Assembly (NCBI RefSeq): GCF_030362835.1
Contig: NZ_JAUCGQ010000001.1
Coordinates: forward strand, 1,839,461-1,903,460
Length of the DNA: 64,000 nt
Source: Cellulomonas alba
GTDB lineage: Bacteria > Actinomycetota > Actinomycetes > Actinomycetales > Cellulomonadaceae
Reading direction: 5' to 3'
This document shows, one piece after another, positions 15,585-24,044 of this stretch; position 1 is the first letter of the stretch; the number at the start of each line of letters is the position of its first letter. The translations under genes were made by a program, and so were the position numbers. The notes below the pieces were generated by a model. It did no database searches. It was given only the letters and a program-made list of their open reading frames with translations, and was not told the origin of the DNA.

Positions 15585-16252
15585 GTCGGCGCCGGGCTGG
15601 GCGTCGCCGGGCCGCCGCCCTGGCCGGGCGACGGCGGCGCGAAGCCGCGGCCTCCGCCGTCGCCGTACCCCTTGCCGAACCCGTTCCCCGACCCCGGCAT
15701 GCCGGGCATCATCTGCCCGGGACCCGGCCGGTGCGGCACGACGCCCGGGCCGCCGTACGGCTCGATCCGCGACGAGCCGTCGCGGTCGTCCCAGCCGAAG
15801 CCGTCGCGGTGGTCGTGGACGGCGACGGCGATGACGAGCGCCCACACGAACGTGGCGATCAGCGAGAGCAGGATGATCGCGCCGCCGACGCAGACGCTGA
15901 CGATCCCCCAGCGCCGCGCCGACGCGGCCTCGCGGTCGGCCGTCACCACGTCGCCCGCACCCGCGGCACGCGCGGACCGGTGCGACGCGAGCAGCGCCGG
16001 GATCGCGGTCGGCCAGAACACGATGACGGCCGCGATCACCCAGCCGATCGGTGCGGGGTACTGCCGCGGCAGCGGCGGCTGGGTGCCGTAGGCCCCGGGC
16101 GGCCCGTAGCCACCGGGCGGGTAGGCGCCCCGCGGCGGTGCCGGGGGAACGCTGCCCGGCGCGGGCGGGACGCTGCCCGGCGCAGGCGGGACGGGGGTGG
16201 TCGGCGGAACGGCGGCGTTCGCGTTCGCGTCCGGCGTCGGGTCGGGATCCAT
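15569..16252 (-). CDS. CD225/dispanin-like membrane protein with Pro-rich ends
   Basis: A 227-residue protein. A Pro/Gly/Tyr-rich N-terminal region with PPAPGSVPPAPGSVPPAP repeats precedes two transmembrane segments (about 80-100, IGWVIAAVIVFWPTAIPALL, and 125-150, WGIVSVCVGGAIILLSLIA). The loop ASHRSARAAGAGDVVTADREAASARRW matches the conserved loop of the CD225/dispanin family. The C-terminal third is Gly/Pro/Met-rich and probably disordered. Bacterial members are uncharacterised. GGAGA lies five bases before the ATG; TACCGT on the minus strand at 16288-16283 is a candidate -10. Confidence 0.75.
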   Translation of the reverse strand: MDPDPTPDANANAAVPPTTPVPPAPGSVPPAPGSVPPAPPRGAYPPGGYGPPGAYGTQPPLPRQYPAPIGWVIAAVIVFWPTAIPALLASHRSARAAGAGDVVTADREAASARRWGIVSVCVGGAIILLSLIATFVWALVIAVAVHDHRDGFGWDDRDGSSRIEPYGGPGVVPHRPGPGQMMPGMPGSGNGFGKGYGDGGGRGFAPPSPGQGGGPATPSPAPTASNG

Positions 16253-16378
16253 GGCGTCTCCAGCGCTCGTAGCGACCACTCGACGGTAGGCCCGGCACCT
16301 GGGACGGCGCTATGAACCAAGGTCCCGGGGCGCCGCGTCACCCGCGCGGAGCACGCATCCCGCGCGGGCGGGGCGACG

Positions 16379-18529
16379 TCAGGGGGTCAGGACGACGAGC
16401 CGCTCGGTGGCGCGGGTCATCGCGACGTACCGGTCGACCGCGCCCTCGACGCCGTCGCCGAACGCTGCGGGGTCCACGAGCACCACCAGGTCGAACTCCA
16501 GCCCCTTGACGAGCTCGGGCGTCAGCGAGCGCACCCGGTCCCGCTCCACGGTCGCGAGCCCGAACCCCGGCGCACCGACCACGCACGCCACGCCGTCGTG
16601 CGCCTCGAGCCACGCGCCGACGACCGCGTCGAGCTCCGCCACGCGCGCGTGCCGCACGGGGACGCCGGACGTCCGCACCGACGTCGGCACGTTCGCGTCG
16701 GGCAGCGCGGCCCGGATCACCGGCTCCGCCTCGGCCATCACCTCGGCCGGCGTGCGGTAGTTGATGGTGAGCGACGCCTGCGCGACCTCGCCGAGCCCGA
16801 CGCGCTCGAGCCGATCGTGCCACGACTCGGTGAACCCGTGCCGCGCCTGCGCGCGGTCGCCGACCACGGTCAGGCTCCGCGAGGGGCAGCGCGCGATCAG
16901 CATCTGCCACTCGGCGTCGGTCAGCTCCTGCGCCTCGTCCACCACGACGTGCGCGAACGGGCCGGCGAGCCGGTCGGGCTCGGGGGTCGGCACGGACGCG
17001 TCGTCGTCGAGCGCGGACTGCAGGTCCTCACCGCGGAGCATCGTCATGACGAGCATCTCGCTGTCGTCGGACGCGATCAGGTCGTCGACGACGCGCGAGC
17101 GATACTCGCGCTCCGCGGCGCGCGTCGCCTCCTGCCGCCGGCGCCGTCCGCCGGCCTCCGGGTCGCCGAGCCGCAGGCGAGCAGCGTCGAGCAGCGGCAG
17201 GTCGGACGTCGTCCACCGCGCGGGCTCGTCGCGCTGCAGCAGCCGCACCTCGTCGGTCGTCAGCCACGGCGCGCAGAGGCGCAGGTACGCGGGCACGGAC
17301 CACAGGTCTCCGACGAGCTCGGTGGGCTCGAGCACGGGCCACGCACCGTTGAACGCGCGCGTCAGCTCGCGGTTGCGGGTCAGCGAGCGGCGAACCAGGT
17401 CGGCCGGGGCCTCGTCGCCGTGCTTGTCGACGAGGATCTCCACCAGCGCGTCCCAGATCTGCTCGCGCGCCTCGTTGTGCGGGGTGCCCGGGTCGGGCGC
17501 CGCGAACGCCTCCGCCCAGTCGGCGGTGGAGAGCCAGACGTCGGCCCACTCGGTCTCGACGCTCACGCCCTCCGTCGGGGGTCGTTCGGAGAACCGCACC
17601 GCGGGCTCGATCGCCTCGACCATCGCGGCGGACGCCTTGAGTCGCGCCACCTCGGGGTCGGGCTCGGGCAGCGCCGACGGGCCCTCGGGCACGAGGTCGC
17701 GCAGCGTGCACGTCAGCACGCCCTCCTCGCCGAGGCTCGGCAGCACGTCCGAGACGTACGCGAGGTAGGGGTCGGACGGCCCGACGACGAGCACGCCACC
17801 GCGGCGGGCCGACAGCCGCGGCTCGGAGTAGAGCAGGTACGCCGCGCGGTGCAGCGCGACCACCGTCTTGCCCGTGCCAGGGCCGCCGTCGACCACGAGG
17901 GCGCCGCGCGACCCGGCCCGGATGATCGCGTCCTGGTCGGACTGGATCGTGCCGAGCACGTCGCGCATGCGCGCGGTCCGGGTGCCGCCGAGGCTCGCCA
18001 GGAACGCCGACTCGTCGTCGAGGGACGCCAGGTGCACGGCTCCGTCGACCGTGAACGCCTCGTCCCAGTAGTCGACGACGCGGCCCGCGGTCCACCGGTA
18101 GCGGCGGCGGCTGACGAGGCGCATCGGGTCCGCGCGCGTCGCGCCGAAGAACGGCTCGGCAGCGGGCGAGCGCCAGTCGACGAGCAGGCGCCGCCCTGCG
18201 CGGTCCGTCAGCCCGAGCCGCCCGACGTAGACCGCGAGGCCCGTCTCGTCGACCATCCGGCCGAGGCACAGGTCCAGCCCGTACCGCCGCAGCGTGCGCA
18301 GCCGCGCCGACAGCCGGTGCACCTCCTGGTCGCGGTCGAGCGCCGCCTGGCCGCTTCGGGCCGGAGCTCGGCGGGCGGCCGCGAGCCGCTCCTCGAGCTC
18401 CGCCACCTGCTCGGCGAGGCTCGCGCCGATCGTCGCGAAATGGTGCTCGTCGGCGGCGATCAGCTCGGGGTCCGCCTTCGCGGCGAGGCGCTCCGGCAGG
18501 TCGAAGGCGGACGTGGTCGCACGGTTCAC
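16379..18529 (-). CDS. helD: HelD-family RNA polymerase-associated ATPase (HelR type)
   Basis: A 716-residue superfamily 1 ATPase. An N-terminal coiled-coil arm (about 30-95; AEQVAELEERLAAARR and DQEVHRLSARLRTLRR) precedes the Walker A motif GGPGTGKTVVALHR and the helicase motif VVVDEAQELTD; the C-terminal part has INYRTPAEVM and VAMTRATERLVVL. This is the HelD architecture, in which the arms reach into RNA polymerase channels and recycle stalled polymerase. Some actinobacterial HelD proteins (HelR) displace rifamycins and give resistance. The rifamycin-associated element upstream makes that role likely here. The GTG start was chosen for its GGAG seven bases upstream; the residues before it are leader. 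Confidence 0.9.
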   Translation of the reverse strand: MNRATTSAFDLPERLAAKADPELIAADEHHFATIGASLAEQVAELEERLAAARRAPARSGQAALDRDQEVHRLSARLRTLRRYGLDLCLGRMVDETGLAVYVGRLGLTDRAGRRLLVDWRSPAAEPFFGATRADPMRLVSRRRYRWTAGRVVDYWDEAFTVDGAVHLASLDDESAFLASLGGTRTARMRDVLGTIQSDQDAIIRAGSRGALVVDGGPGTGKTVVALHRAAYLLYSEPRLSARRGGVLVVGPSDPYLAYVSDVLPSLGEEGVLTCTLRDLVPEGPSALPEPDPEVARLKASAAMVEAIEPAVRFSERPPTEGVSVETEWADVWLSTADWAEAFAAPDPGTPHNEAREQIWDALVEILVDKHGDEAPADLVRRSLTRNRELTRAFNGAWPVLEPTELVGDLWSVPAYLRLCAPWLTTDEVRLLQRDEPARWTTSDLPLLDAARLRLGDPEAGGRRRRQEATRAAEREYRSRVVDDLIASDDSEMLVMTMLRGEDLQSALDDDASVPTPEPDRLAGPFAHVVVDEAQELTDAEWQMLIARCPSRSLTVVGDRAQARHGFTESWHDRLERVGLGEVAQASLTINYRTPAEVMAEAEPVIRAALPDANVPTSVRTSGVPVRHARVAELDAVVGAWLEAHDGVACVVGAPGFGLATVERDRVRSLTPELVKGLEFDLVVLVDPAAFGDGVEGAVDRYVAMTRATERLVVLTP

Positions 18530-18607
18530 GGGCAGGCTCCGGGGCGTCGGGGGCGGCGCGTGCGCGGACGGTGGCGCACGGCCGAGCGGCGATTCTTCGC
18601 CTCGACC

Positions 18608-18627
18608 GGGGCCTTGCCACAAGCCCC
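18608..18627 (-). promoter_or_regulatory. Rifamycin-associated element (RAE) upstream of helD
   Basis: On the minus strand the sequence reads GGGGCTTG-TGG-CAAGGCCCC, an imperfect inverted repeat matching the published rifamycin-associated element found before rifamycin resistance genes, as recalled here. It lies 79 bases before the helD start. A -10-like TATAGC (18640-18635, minus) ends eight bases before it, so the element would lie in the first transcribed bases. It implies that helD is induced when rifamycins inhibit RNA polymerase. Confidence 0.8.
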
Positions 18628-18642
18628 CGGGCTCGCTATACG
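18614..18642 (+). promoter_or_regulatory. Sigma70-type promoter TTGCCA-17-TATACG for the kinase-like gene
   Basis: TTGCCA (18614-18619) and TATACG (18637-18642) with a 17-base spacer form one of the best promoters in the window. The -35 box lies inside the RAE of the divergent helD promoter, so the two promoters overlap face to face. Confidence 0.6.
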
Positions 18643-18656
18643 TTGAGAAGGAGGAG

Positions 18657-18680
18657 GACGGCCGGGGCAACCCGGCCGTC
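18657..18680 (+). terminator. Stem-loop with GCAA tetraloop in the kinase leader, possible attenuator
   Basis: GACGGCCGGG-GCAA-CCCGGCCGTC forms a perfect 10-base-pair stem closed by a GNRA tetraloop, followed by TTCGCG. It lies just downstream of the predicted transcription start and 55 bases before the coding region. The AAGGAGGAGG sequence directly before it has no start codon after it. It could be an intrinsic terminator or attenuator; the T tract is very short. Confidence 0.45.
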
Positions 18681-18735
18681 TTCGCGTCACGGACCGAAGA
18701 CACGGACCACGGCTGCCGCCTGGCAAGGTGAGCCG

Positions 18736-19620
18736 GTGACCGAGACGACCACCGAGCTGTTGACGCGCCTGCACGGGGCCGGACTGACCGACGTCACCGC
18801 CGTGGAGCCGGCGACCGGTGGGCTCGCCGCCACCGCCGGGATCGCGACCCGTCCGGACGGCTCGCGCGTGTTCGTCAAGGCGTTCCTCGACCACGAGCTC
18901 CCCGACGCGTTCGCGACCGAGGCGGAGGGCCTGGTCGCGCTGCGCGAGCTCGGCGGCGTCGCCACGCCCGAGGTGCTCGTCGCGAGCCCCGACCTGCTCG
19001 TCCTGTCCGTGCTCGAGCCGCGGCCCGCGACCGCGGCGCTCTGGGAGCGGCTCGCGCACGAGCTCGCCCGGCTCCACACGAGCACCGTCCACGCCCGGTT
19101 CGGCTGGCACCGCGACAACTGGCTCGGCCGGCGCCGCCAGGTCAACACGTGGGAGGACGACGGCTTCACGTTCTTCGCGCGGCACCGGCTGCTGCGTTGG
19201 CTCGGTGAGCCGCGCGTCGACGCGGCGCTCGCGCCCGACGACCGCGCCGCGCTGGAGCGCCTCTGCGGCCGGCTGCCCGAGCTGCTCCCCGAGCGGCCCG
19301 CGTGCCTGGCGCACGGCGACCTCTGGATGGCGAACGTCATGGCGACGCCCGACGAGCGGCCCGCGCTCATCGACCCGGCCGTCTCGTACACCTGGGCCGA
19401 GGTCGACCTCGCGCACCTGTGGACGACCGTGCCGCCGCCCGAGGCCGCGTCGTTCTTCGACCTCTACGCGGAGCTGACGGGGCTCGACGCCGGCTGGCGC
19501 GAGCGGATGCCGATCCTCCAGCTGCGCCAGCACCTCGCGGTGATCGCGCAGTTCGACGACGACTGGGGTGCGGCCGGCATCGTGCGCGAGACGCTCGCGC
19601 CGTTCCGCACCCGTCGCTGA
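18736..19620 (+). CDS. Fructosamine kinase-family protein (protein kinase-like phosphotransferase fold)
   Basis: A 294-residue protein of the fructosamine-3-kinase/aminoglycoside phosphotransferase group. Visible motifs are VFVKAF (ATP-binding Lys), the catalytic loop CLAHGDLWMANVM with the expected Asp and Asn, and the metal-binding LIDPAVSYTWAEVDLAHL. FGWHRDNWLG is typical of fructosamine kinases. These enzymes phosphorylate sugar adducts on proteins or amines, starting deglycation. The GTG start has AAGGTGAG just upstream. Its promoter overlaps the helD RAE, so a link to rifamycin stress is possible but unproven. Confidence 0.85.
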   Translation: MTETTTELLTRLHGAGLTDVTAVEPATGGLAATAGIATRPDGSRVFVKAFLDHELPDAFATEAEGLVALRELGGVATPEVLVASPDLLVLSVLEPRPATAALWERLAHELARLHTSTVHARFGWHRDNWLGRRRQVNTWEDDGFTFFARHRLLRWLGEPRVDAALAPDDRAALERLCGRLPELLPERPACLAHGDLWMANVMATPDERPALIDPAVSYTWAEVDLAHLWTTVPPPEAASFFDLYAELTGLDAGWRERMPILQLRQHLAVIAQFDDDWGAAGIVRETLAPFRTRR

Positions 19621-19656
19621 GAGACGGCCCGCGTCGCGGGCGGGCGGGTGTGCGCG

Positions 19657-20286
19657 TCAGCCGTTCGGCGTGAACAGCCCGCGGTGGAACGCCTCCGCCA
19701 CCGCGGCGGCCCGGTCGCCGACGCCGAGCTTCGCGTAGATGTTCAGCAGGTGCGTCTTGACCGTCGCCTCGCTGATGAACAGGTCCGCCGCCGCCTCGTG
19801 GTTGCTGCGGCCCGCGGCGACGAGCTCGAGCACCTGGAGCTCCCGCGGGCTCAGCGGACCCGCCCCCGGCGTGCGGACCCGGTGCATCAGCCGCCCCGCG
19901 ACCGACGGCGCGAGCACGGACTCGCCGCGGGCCGCGGCGCGCACCGCACGCAGCAGCTCGTCGCGGGGCGCGTCCTTGAGCAGGTAGCCGGTGGCGCCCG
20001 CCTCGATCGCCGGGACCACGTACGCGTCGGCGTCGTACGTGGTCAGGACGAGCACGCGGCTGGGCACACCGAGGCGCGTGAGCTCGGCGATCGCGGCGAC
20101 GCCGTCGGTGCCCGGCATGCGCAGGTCCATCAGCACGACATCGGGCCGCAGCGTCCGCGCGAGCCGCACCGCCTCGGCGCCGTCGGCCGCCTGGCCCACG
20201 ACGTCGAAGTCGGGGTCGCTCGCGAGCATCCCCGTCAGACCGTCGCGCACCACGGGGTGGTCGTCGACCACGAGGAGCGTGATCAT
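19657..20286 (-). CDS. NarL/LuxR-family response regulator
   Basis: A 209-residue response regulator. The receiver domain (about 1-120) has the acidic pocket VVDDHP, the phospho-acceptor Asp in VVLMDLRMPG and the Lys in YLLKDAP. The C-terminal LuxR helix-turn-helix (about 145-205) has LSPRELQVLELVAAGRSN and EATVKTHLLNIYAKL. The start codon overlaps the stop of the kinase gene (ATGA). It is the last gene of an ABC exporter operon and probably controls that operon. Confidence 0.93.
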   Translation of the reverse strand: MITLLVVDDHPVVRDGLTGMLASDPDFDVVGQAADGAEAVRLARTLRPDVVLMDLRMPGTDGVAAIAELTRLGVPSRVLVLTTYDADAYVVPAIEAGATGYLLKDAPRDELLRAVRAAARGESVLAPSVAGRLMHRVRTPGAGPLSPRELQVLELVAAGRSNHEAAADLFISEATVKTHLLNIYAKLGVGDRAAAVAEAFHRGLFTPNG

Positions 20287-21521
20287 GCCGGCACCGCCGC
20301 CGAGATCGCCGTGCCGGCCGCGGGCTCGGACTCGACCTGCAGCGTGCCCGAGAGGCCCTCGATGCGCTGCCGCATCGCGACCAGCCCGAACCCGCCGGCC
20401 GACACCGGCGGCCTGGCTGGGTCGAAGCCGCGGCCGTCGTCGCGGACGTCGAGCGCGACCTGGCCGTCGAGGTAGGAGAGCGTGAGGCCGACGCGGGTCG
20501 CGCCGGCGTGCGCCGCGACGTTGGCGAGCGCCTCCTGCGCCGTGCGGAGCAGCGCGAGCTCGGCGTCGGGCGGCAGCGGCCGCTCCTGGCCCGTGCGCGT
20601 CAGCTCGACCGGGATGCCGTGCAGTGCGGACCACTCGCGCGCGACGCTCGCCAGCGCCCCCGCGAGCCGCCCGTCACGCAGCTGCTCCGGCCGCAGCGCC
20701 TCGACGGACCGCCGGGCCTCGCGGAGGCTCTCGCGCGCGAGCCCGATCGCCGCCGTCACATGCCGCTCCCACCGCGCGCGGTCGTCGACCGCCTGCTCGG
20801 CAGCCTGCAGCTGGGTCACGATGCCGGTGAGGCCCTGCGCGAGGGTGTCGTGGATCTCGCCGGCCATCCGCTGCCGCTCGTCGCGCACCCCGGCCTCGCG
20901 GGCCTGGGCCACGAGCCGGTCGTGCAGCGCGGCGTTCTCGGCGAGCGACGCCGCCAGCCGGCGGTTCGACGCCTCGAGCTGGTCCATCGTGCGGGCGCGC
21001 TCCTCTCGTTCCTGGTCGCCGCGCCAGTCGAGCCACGCCCACGCGCACAGCGGGACGACGTTGACCAGGATGATCGCGGCGTGCAGCGCGATGCCCCCCG
21101 CGTCCGTCAGCGGGATGCCCGACGCCTGCGCGATGCCGGCCACGACCGCGACCGCGCCGACGCCGAGCACCCGCCACGGCCAGGCGAGCAGGCCGAACGC
21201 GAAGAAGTACGCGGCCGGCGTCACGAAACCGAAGGCCGGCTGCCGCAGGACGAGGACCGCGAGCAGGCCGAGGAACCCGACGAAGAAGACGGCCATCGGC
21301 ACCCGGCGCACCCGCCACGCCGGCCGGAGCGTGTACATGACGAGCACCCACGCCATCGCGACGACGCACAGCCCGAGGTTGACGGCGTCGTCAGGGCCGG
21401 GGTCGAGCAACGCGGTCGCGGCGCCCACGATCGTCAGCAGCGCGTAGGGCGCGACGTCGACGACCGGCAGCAGGCGTGCCGTCCGGTCGTCGACGACCTC
21501 GAGTGGCATCGGGTGCCGCAT
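20283..21521 (-). CDS. Sensor histidine kinase (HisKA_3 type)
   Basis: A 412-residue kinase. The N-terminal half has about five or six transmembrane segments with short loops and no large sensing domain. The phospho-acceptor motif is ERQRMAGEIHDTLAQGLTGI, and the ATPase domain shows EALANVAAHAGAT and VRDDGRGFDP. This is the DesK/NarX-like group that senses membrane or intramembrane signals, often from peptide or lipid stress. The ATG at 21521 was preferred because GGGAG lies five bases upstream; an in-frame ATG at 21533 is the alternative. It starts two bases after the permease stop. Confidence 0.9.
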   Translation of the reverse strand: MRHPMPLEVVDDRTARLLPVVDVAPYALLTIVGAATALLDPGPDDAVNLGLCVVAMAWVLVMYTLRPAWRVRRVPMAVFFVGFLGLLAVLVLRQPAFGFVTPAAYFFAFGLLAWPWRVLGVGAVAVVAGIAQASGIPLTDAGGIALHAAIILVNVVPLCAWAWLDWRGDQEREERARTMDQLEASNRRLAASLAENAALHDRLVAQAREAGVRDERQRMAGEIHDTLAQGLTGIVTQLQAAEQAVDDRARWERHVTAAIGLARESLREARRSVEALRPEQLRDGRLAGALASVAREWSALHGIPVELTRTGQERPLPPDAELALLRTAQEALANVAAHAGATRVGLTLSYLDGQVALDVRDDGRGFDPARPPVSAGGFGLVAMRQRIEGLSGTLQVESEPAAGTAISAAVPA

Positions 21522-21523
21522 CC

Positions 21524-22270
21524 CTACTCCCATCGGAACAGGCGGACCCCGAGCACGAGGCCGACCACCGCGTAGCCTGCCAGCAGCGCGAGCCGGCCCG
21601 GCGAGGGCCAGTCGCCCTGCGTGGCCTGCGTCAGCGCCTGGACCGCCGCGCCCAGCGGCGTCGCCTCGCTCACGTGACGAAGCGTGGTCGGCATCGCCGC
21701 CAGCGGCAACCACAGGCCGGCGCAGAACGTCAGCACGTAGAACAGCACCGACCCGACGGCGTTGGCGGCCTTCCCCGTCGGCGCCGCCGCGGCGACGAGC
21801 AGGCCGAGCCCGACGAGCGCGAGCACGGCGAACAGCGCGGTCACGACGAACGCGACGAGCGCGGCCGGCAGCGGCACGTCGAAGAACACGCGGGCGACGC
21901 CGAGCAGCAGCGCAACGGCCACGACCGCGGTTCCCGTGCAGATGGCGAGCTGCGCCACCAGCACGCGCGCGGGCCCGACGGGCGTCGTCCGCAGCCGGCG
22001 CAGCACGCCCTGCTCGCGGTACCCGGCGAGCGTCGGCGGGATCGTGTTGAGCGACAGCATCGCGATGACGAAGCACACGAGGATCGGCACGTAGACCCGC
22101 AGGAGCGGGACGCCGTCGATGCCGTGCGCCGGGTCCGTGAAGAAGTCGAGGTTCCCGAACACCGAGAGGAGCACGACGGGGAACGCCAGGCCGAACACCG
22201 GCCCGACCTTGTCGCGCAGGAACAGCGTGAGCTCGGTGGCGGTCAGCCGCCGCAAGGCCTCAGTCGACAT
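21524..22270 (-). CDS. ABC-2 type exporter permease
   Basis: A 248-residue permease with six transmembrane segments, including the typical ABC-2 start LTLFLRDKVGPVFGLAFPVVLL, the coupling region YREQGVLRRLRTTPV and a C-terminal LATGYAV-type helix (here LLAGYAVVGLVLGVRLFRW). Such half-permeases pair with one ATPase to export drugs, lipids or peptides. Its start overlaps the end of the ATPase gene by 11 bases. Confidence 0.9.
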   Translation of the reverse strand: MSTEALRRLTATELTLFLRDKVGPVFGLAFPVVLLSVFGNLDFFTDPAHGIDGVPLLRVYVPILVCFVIAMLSLNTIPPTLAGYREQGVLRRLRTTPVGPARVLVAQLAICTGTAVVAVALLLGVARVFFDVPLPAALVAFVVTALFAVLALVGLGLLVAAAAPTGKAANAVGSVLFYVLTFCAGLWLPLAAMPTTLRHVSEATPLGAAVQALTQATQGDWPSPGRLALLAGYAVVGLVLGVRLFRWE

Positions 22271-23009
22271 GGTCGTCCTCCCCGGATCCCGTCAGTGCCA
22301 CGAACGCGTCCTCCAGGCTCGCGCGCTCGACCCCCAGCTCGGCCGCTGCCCGGGCCGCGAGCGCGGCCGGGCTGTCGACGATGACGACGCGCCCGGCGTC
22401 GATGACGGCGACGCGGTCGCACAGCCGCTCGGCCTCCTCCATGAAGTGCGTGACCAGCACGATCGTCACGCCACGTGCGCGGACGTCGGCGATGAGCCGC
22501 CAGGCCTCGCGCCGCGCCCGCGGGTCCAGGCCGGTGGTCAGCTCGTCGAGCACCGCGACCCGCGGGTTGCCGACCAGCGCGAGCGCGATCGACAGCCGCT
22601 GCCGCTGGCCGCCCGAGAGCTTGCCGAACTGCGTCCGCCGGGCACCGTCGAGCCCGAGCGCCTCGAGGAGCGCGTCCGGGTCCGCGGGGGCCCGGTAGAA
22701 CGACCGGTAGAGGTCGAGCGCCTCGTCGACCCGCAGCCGCTCGGGGAGCCGCGCGTCCTGGAGCTGCACACCCAGCTGCTGGGTCAGCTCCGCGCGGTCG
22801 CGCGCCGGGTCCAGGCCCAGCACCCTGACCATTCCGCCGTCGCGCTCGCGCAGGCCCTCGACGCACTCGACCGTCGTGGTCTTGCCCGCGCCGTTGGGGC
22901 CGAGGATCCCGAAGATCTCGCCCTCGTCGACGGTGAACGACACGTCGTCGACCGCGACGGTGTCCCCGTACCGCTTGTGCAGCCCCTGCACCTCGATCAC
23001 CGCTGTCAT
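22260..23009 (-). CDS. ABC exporter ATP-binding protein
   Basis: A 249-residue ATPase with Walker A GPNGAGKTT, signature LSGGQRQRLSIALALV, and Walker B VAVLDELTTGLDP, followed by the switch His in VTHFMEEAE. The ELTTGLDPRAR pattern is typical of drug and peptide exporters paired with ABC-2 permeases. It heads the operon ATPase-permease-kinase-regulator. The ATG at 23009 was chosen because homology starts with MTAVIEVQGLHKRYG; no strong ribosome binding site is seen. Confidence 0.92.
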   Translation of the reverse strand: MTAVIEVQGLHKRYGDTVAVDDVSFTVDEGEIFGILGPNGAGKTTTVECVEGLRERDGGMVRVLGLDPARDRAELTQQLGVQLQDARLPERLRVDEALDLYRSFYRAPADPDALLEALGLDGARRTQFGKLSGGQRQRLSIALALVGNPRVAVLDELTTGLDPRARREAWRLIADVRARGVTIVLVTHFMEEAERLCDRVAVIDAGRVVIVDSPAALAARAAAELGVERASLEDAFVALTGSGEDDHVD

Positions 23010-23171
23010 GGCGTCCACGCTCGCAGCGCGCCCGGCTGCGGCGGATCCGCCGGCCGGCCAGCGTTCGGCGCGCCCGGGTGGAGCCACGGGATCCACCGAT
23101 CGGTGGAGGGCGCCACGCCCAGGTGACGCACGGCGACGCGGTGTTCCGGGGCGGTCGAGGTCGCGACCCGC

Positions 23172-23199
23172 TGACCTGGGAGGTCCGGGCTCCTATGGT
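23172..23199 (+). promoter_or_regulatory. Promoter TGACCT-16-TATGGT for the NAD(P)-binding protein gene
   Basis: TGACCT (23172-23177) and TATGGT (23194-23199) are separated by 16 bases, and a CGGAGG ribosome binding site and ATG follow at 23242. Confidence 0.45.
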
Positions 23200-23241
23200 G
23201 AGGGTCGTGACGAGAGCCGCCACCACCCACCGGAGGTCACC

Positions 23242-23994
23242 ATGAGGCTCGTCGTCATCGGCGGGACCGGGCGCATCGGCGCCGCGGCCGTGGAGCAGCT
23301 CCGCTCCCTCGGCCACGAGGCGGTCGCGGCGTCACCGAGCGCCGGGGTCGACGCGTACACGGGTGCCGGGCTCGCGGACGCGCTCGCCGGTGCGGACGTC
23401 GTGGTCGACGTGTCGAACGCCCCGGCGTCGGGGCTCGACCCGCTGACGTTCTTCACCACGTCGACCCGGAACCTGCTGGCCGGCGAGCGCGCGGCGGGTG
23501 TCCGGCACCACGTGGTGCTCTCGATCGTCGGCGTCGACCGGGCCGCGGACAGCCCGTACCTGGGCGCCAAGCTGGCGCAGGAGCGCGTGGTCGAGGCGGC
23601 GGACGTGCCGTTCACCATCCTGCGCGCGACGCAGTTCTTCGAGTTCCTCGCGGCGATCGCCGACCGGCAGACGCACGACGGCGTGGTGCGCTCGTCGACG
23701 GGCGCGGTCCAGCCGGTCGCCGCGAGCGAGGTCGTCGAGGCGGTCGTCGACCTGGCGCTCGGCCCGCCGCTCGGCGGCGTCGTCGACGTGGCCGGGCCGG
23801 AGCGCTTCGCGCTGGACCAGCTGCTCCGCGCGGAGCTCGCCGCGGCCGGTGACCCCCGGCCCGTCGTCGGCGACCCGCAGGCGCGGTACGCGGGCGCCCT
23901 GCTCGGCGCGACGACGATCGTGCCGACCGGCGCGGCGCGTCTGGGCACGGTGACGCTCACGGAGTGGCGGGCCGCTCGGACCGTCACGCGCTGA
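23242..23994 (+). CDS. NmrA-like/atypical SDR NAD(P)-binding protein
   Basis: A 250-residue Rossmann protein starting MRLVVIGGTGRIGAAAVEQL with the atypical SDR dinucleotide motif GGTGRIG. VVVDVSNAP, VLSIVGVDRA and ILRATQFFEF are typical of NmrA/YtfG-like proteins, which use or sense NAD(P)H and sometimes act as quinone reductases. It lacks a clear YxxxK catalytic pair (YLGAKLAQE holds Tyr and Lys at the right spacing, so weak activity is possible). A strong CGGAGG lies four bases before the ATG. It stands alone. Confidence 0.85.
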   Translation: MRLVVIGGTGRIGAAAVEQLRSLGHEAVAASPSAGVDAYTGAGLADALAGADVVVDVSNAPASGLDPLTFFTTSTRNLLAGERAAGVRHHVVLSIVGVDRAADSPYLGAKLAQERVVEAADVPFTILRATQFFEFLAAIADRQTHDGVVRSSTGAVQPVAASEVVEAVVDLALGPPLGGVVDVAGPERFALDQLLRAELAAAGDPRPVVGDPQARYAGALLGATTIVPTGAARLGTVTLTEWRAARTVTR

Positions 23995-24044
23995 GCCGGG
24001 TGGCTCGGGCGCGCCGCCGGCCGAAGGGCGCACCGGTACCCGGG

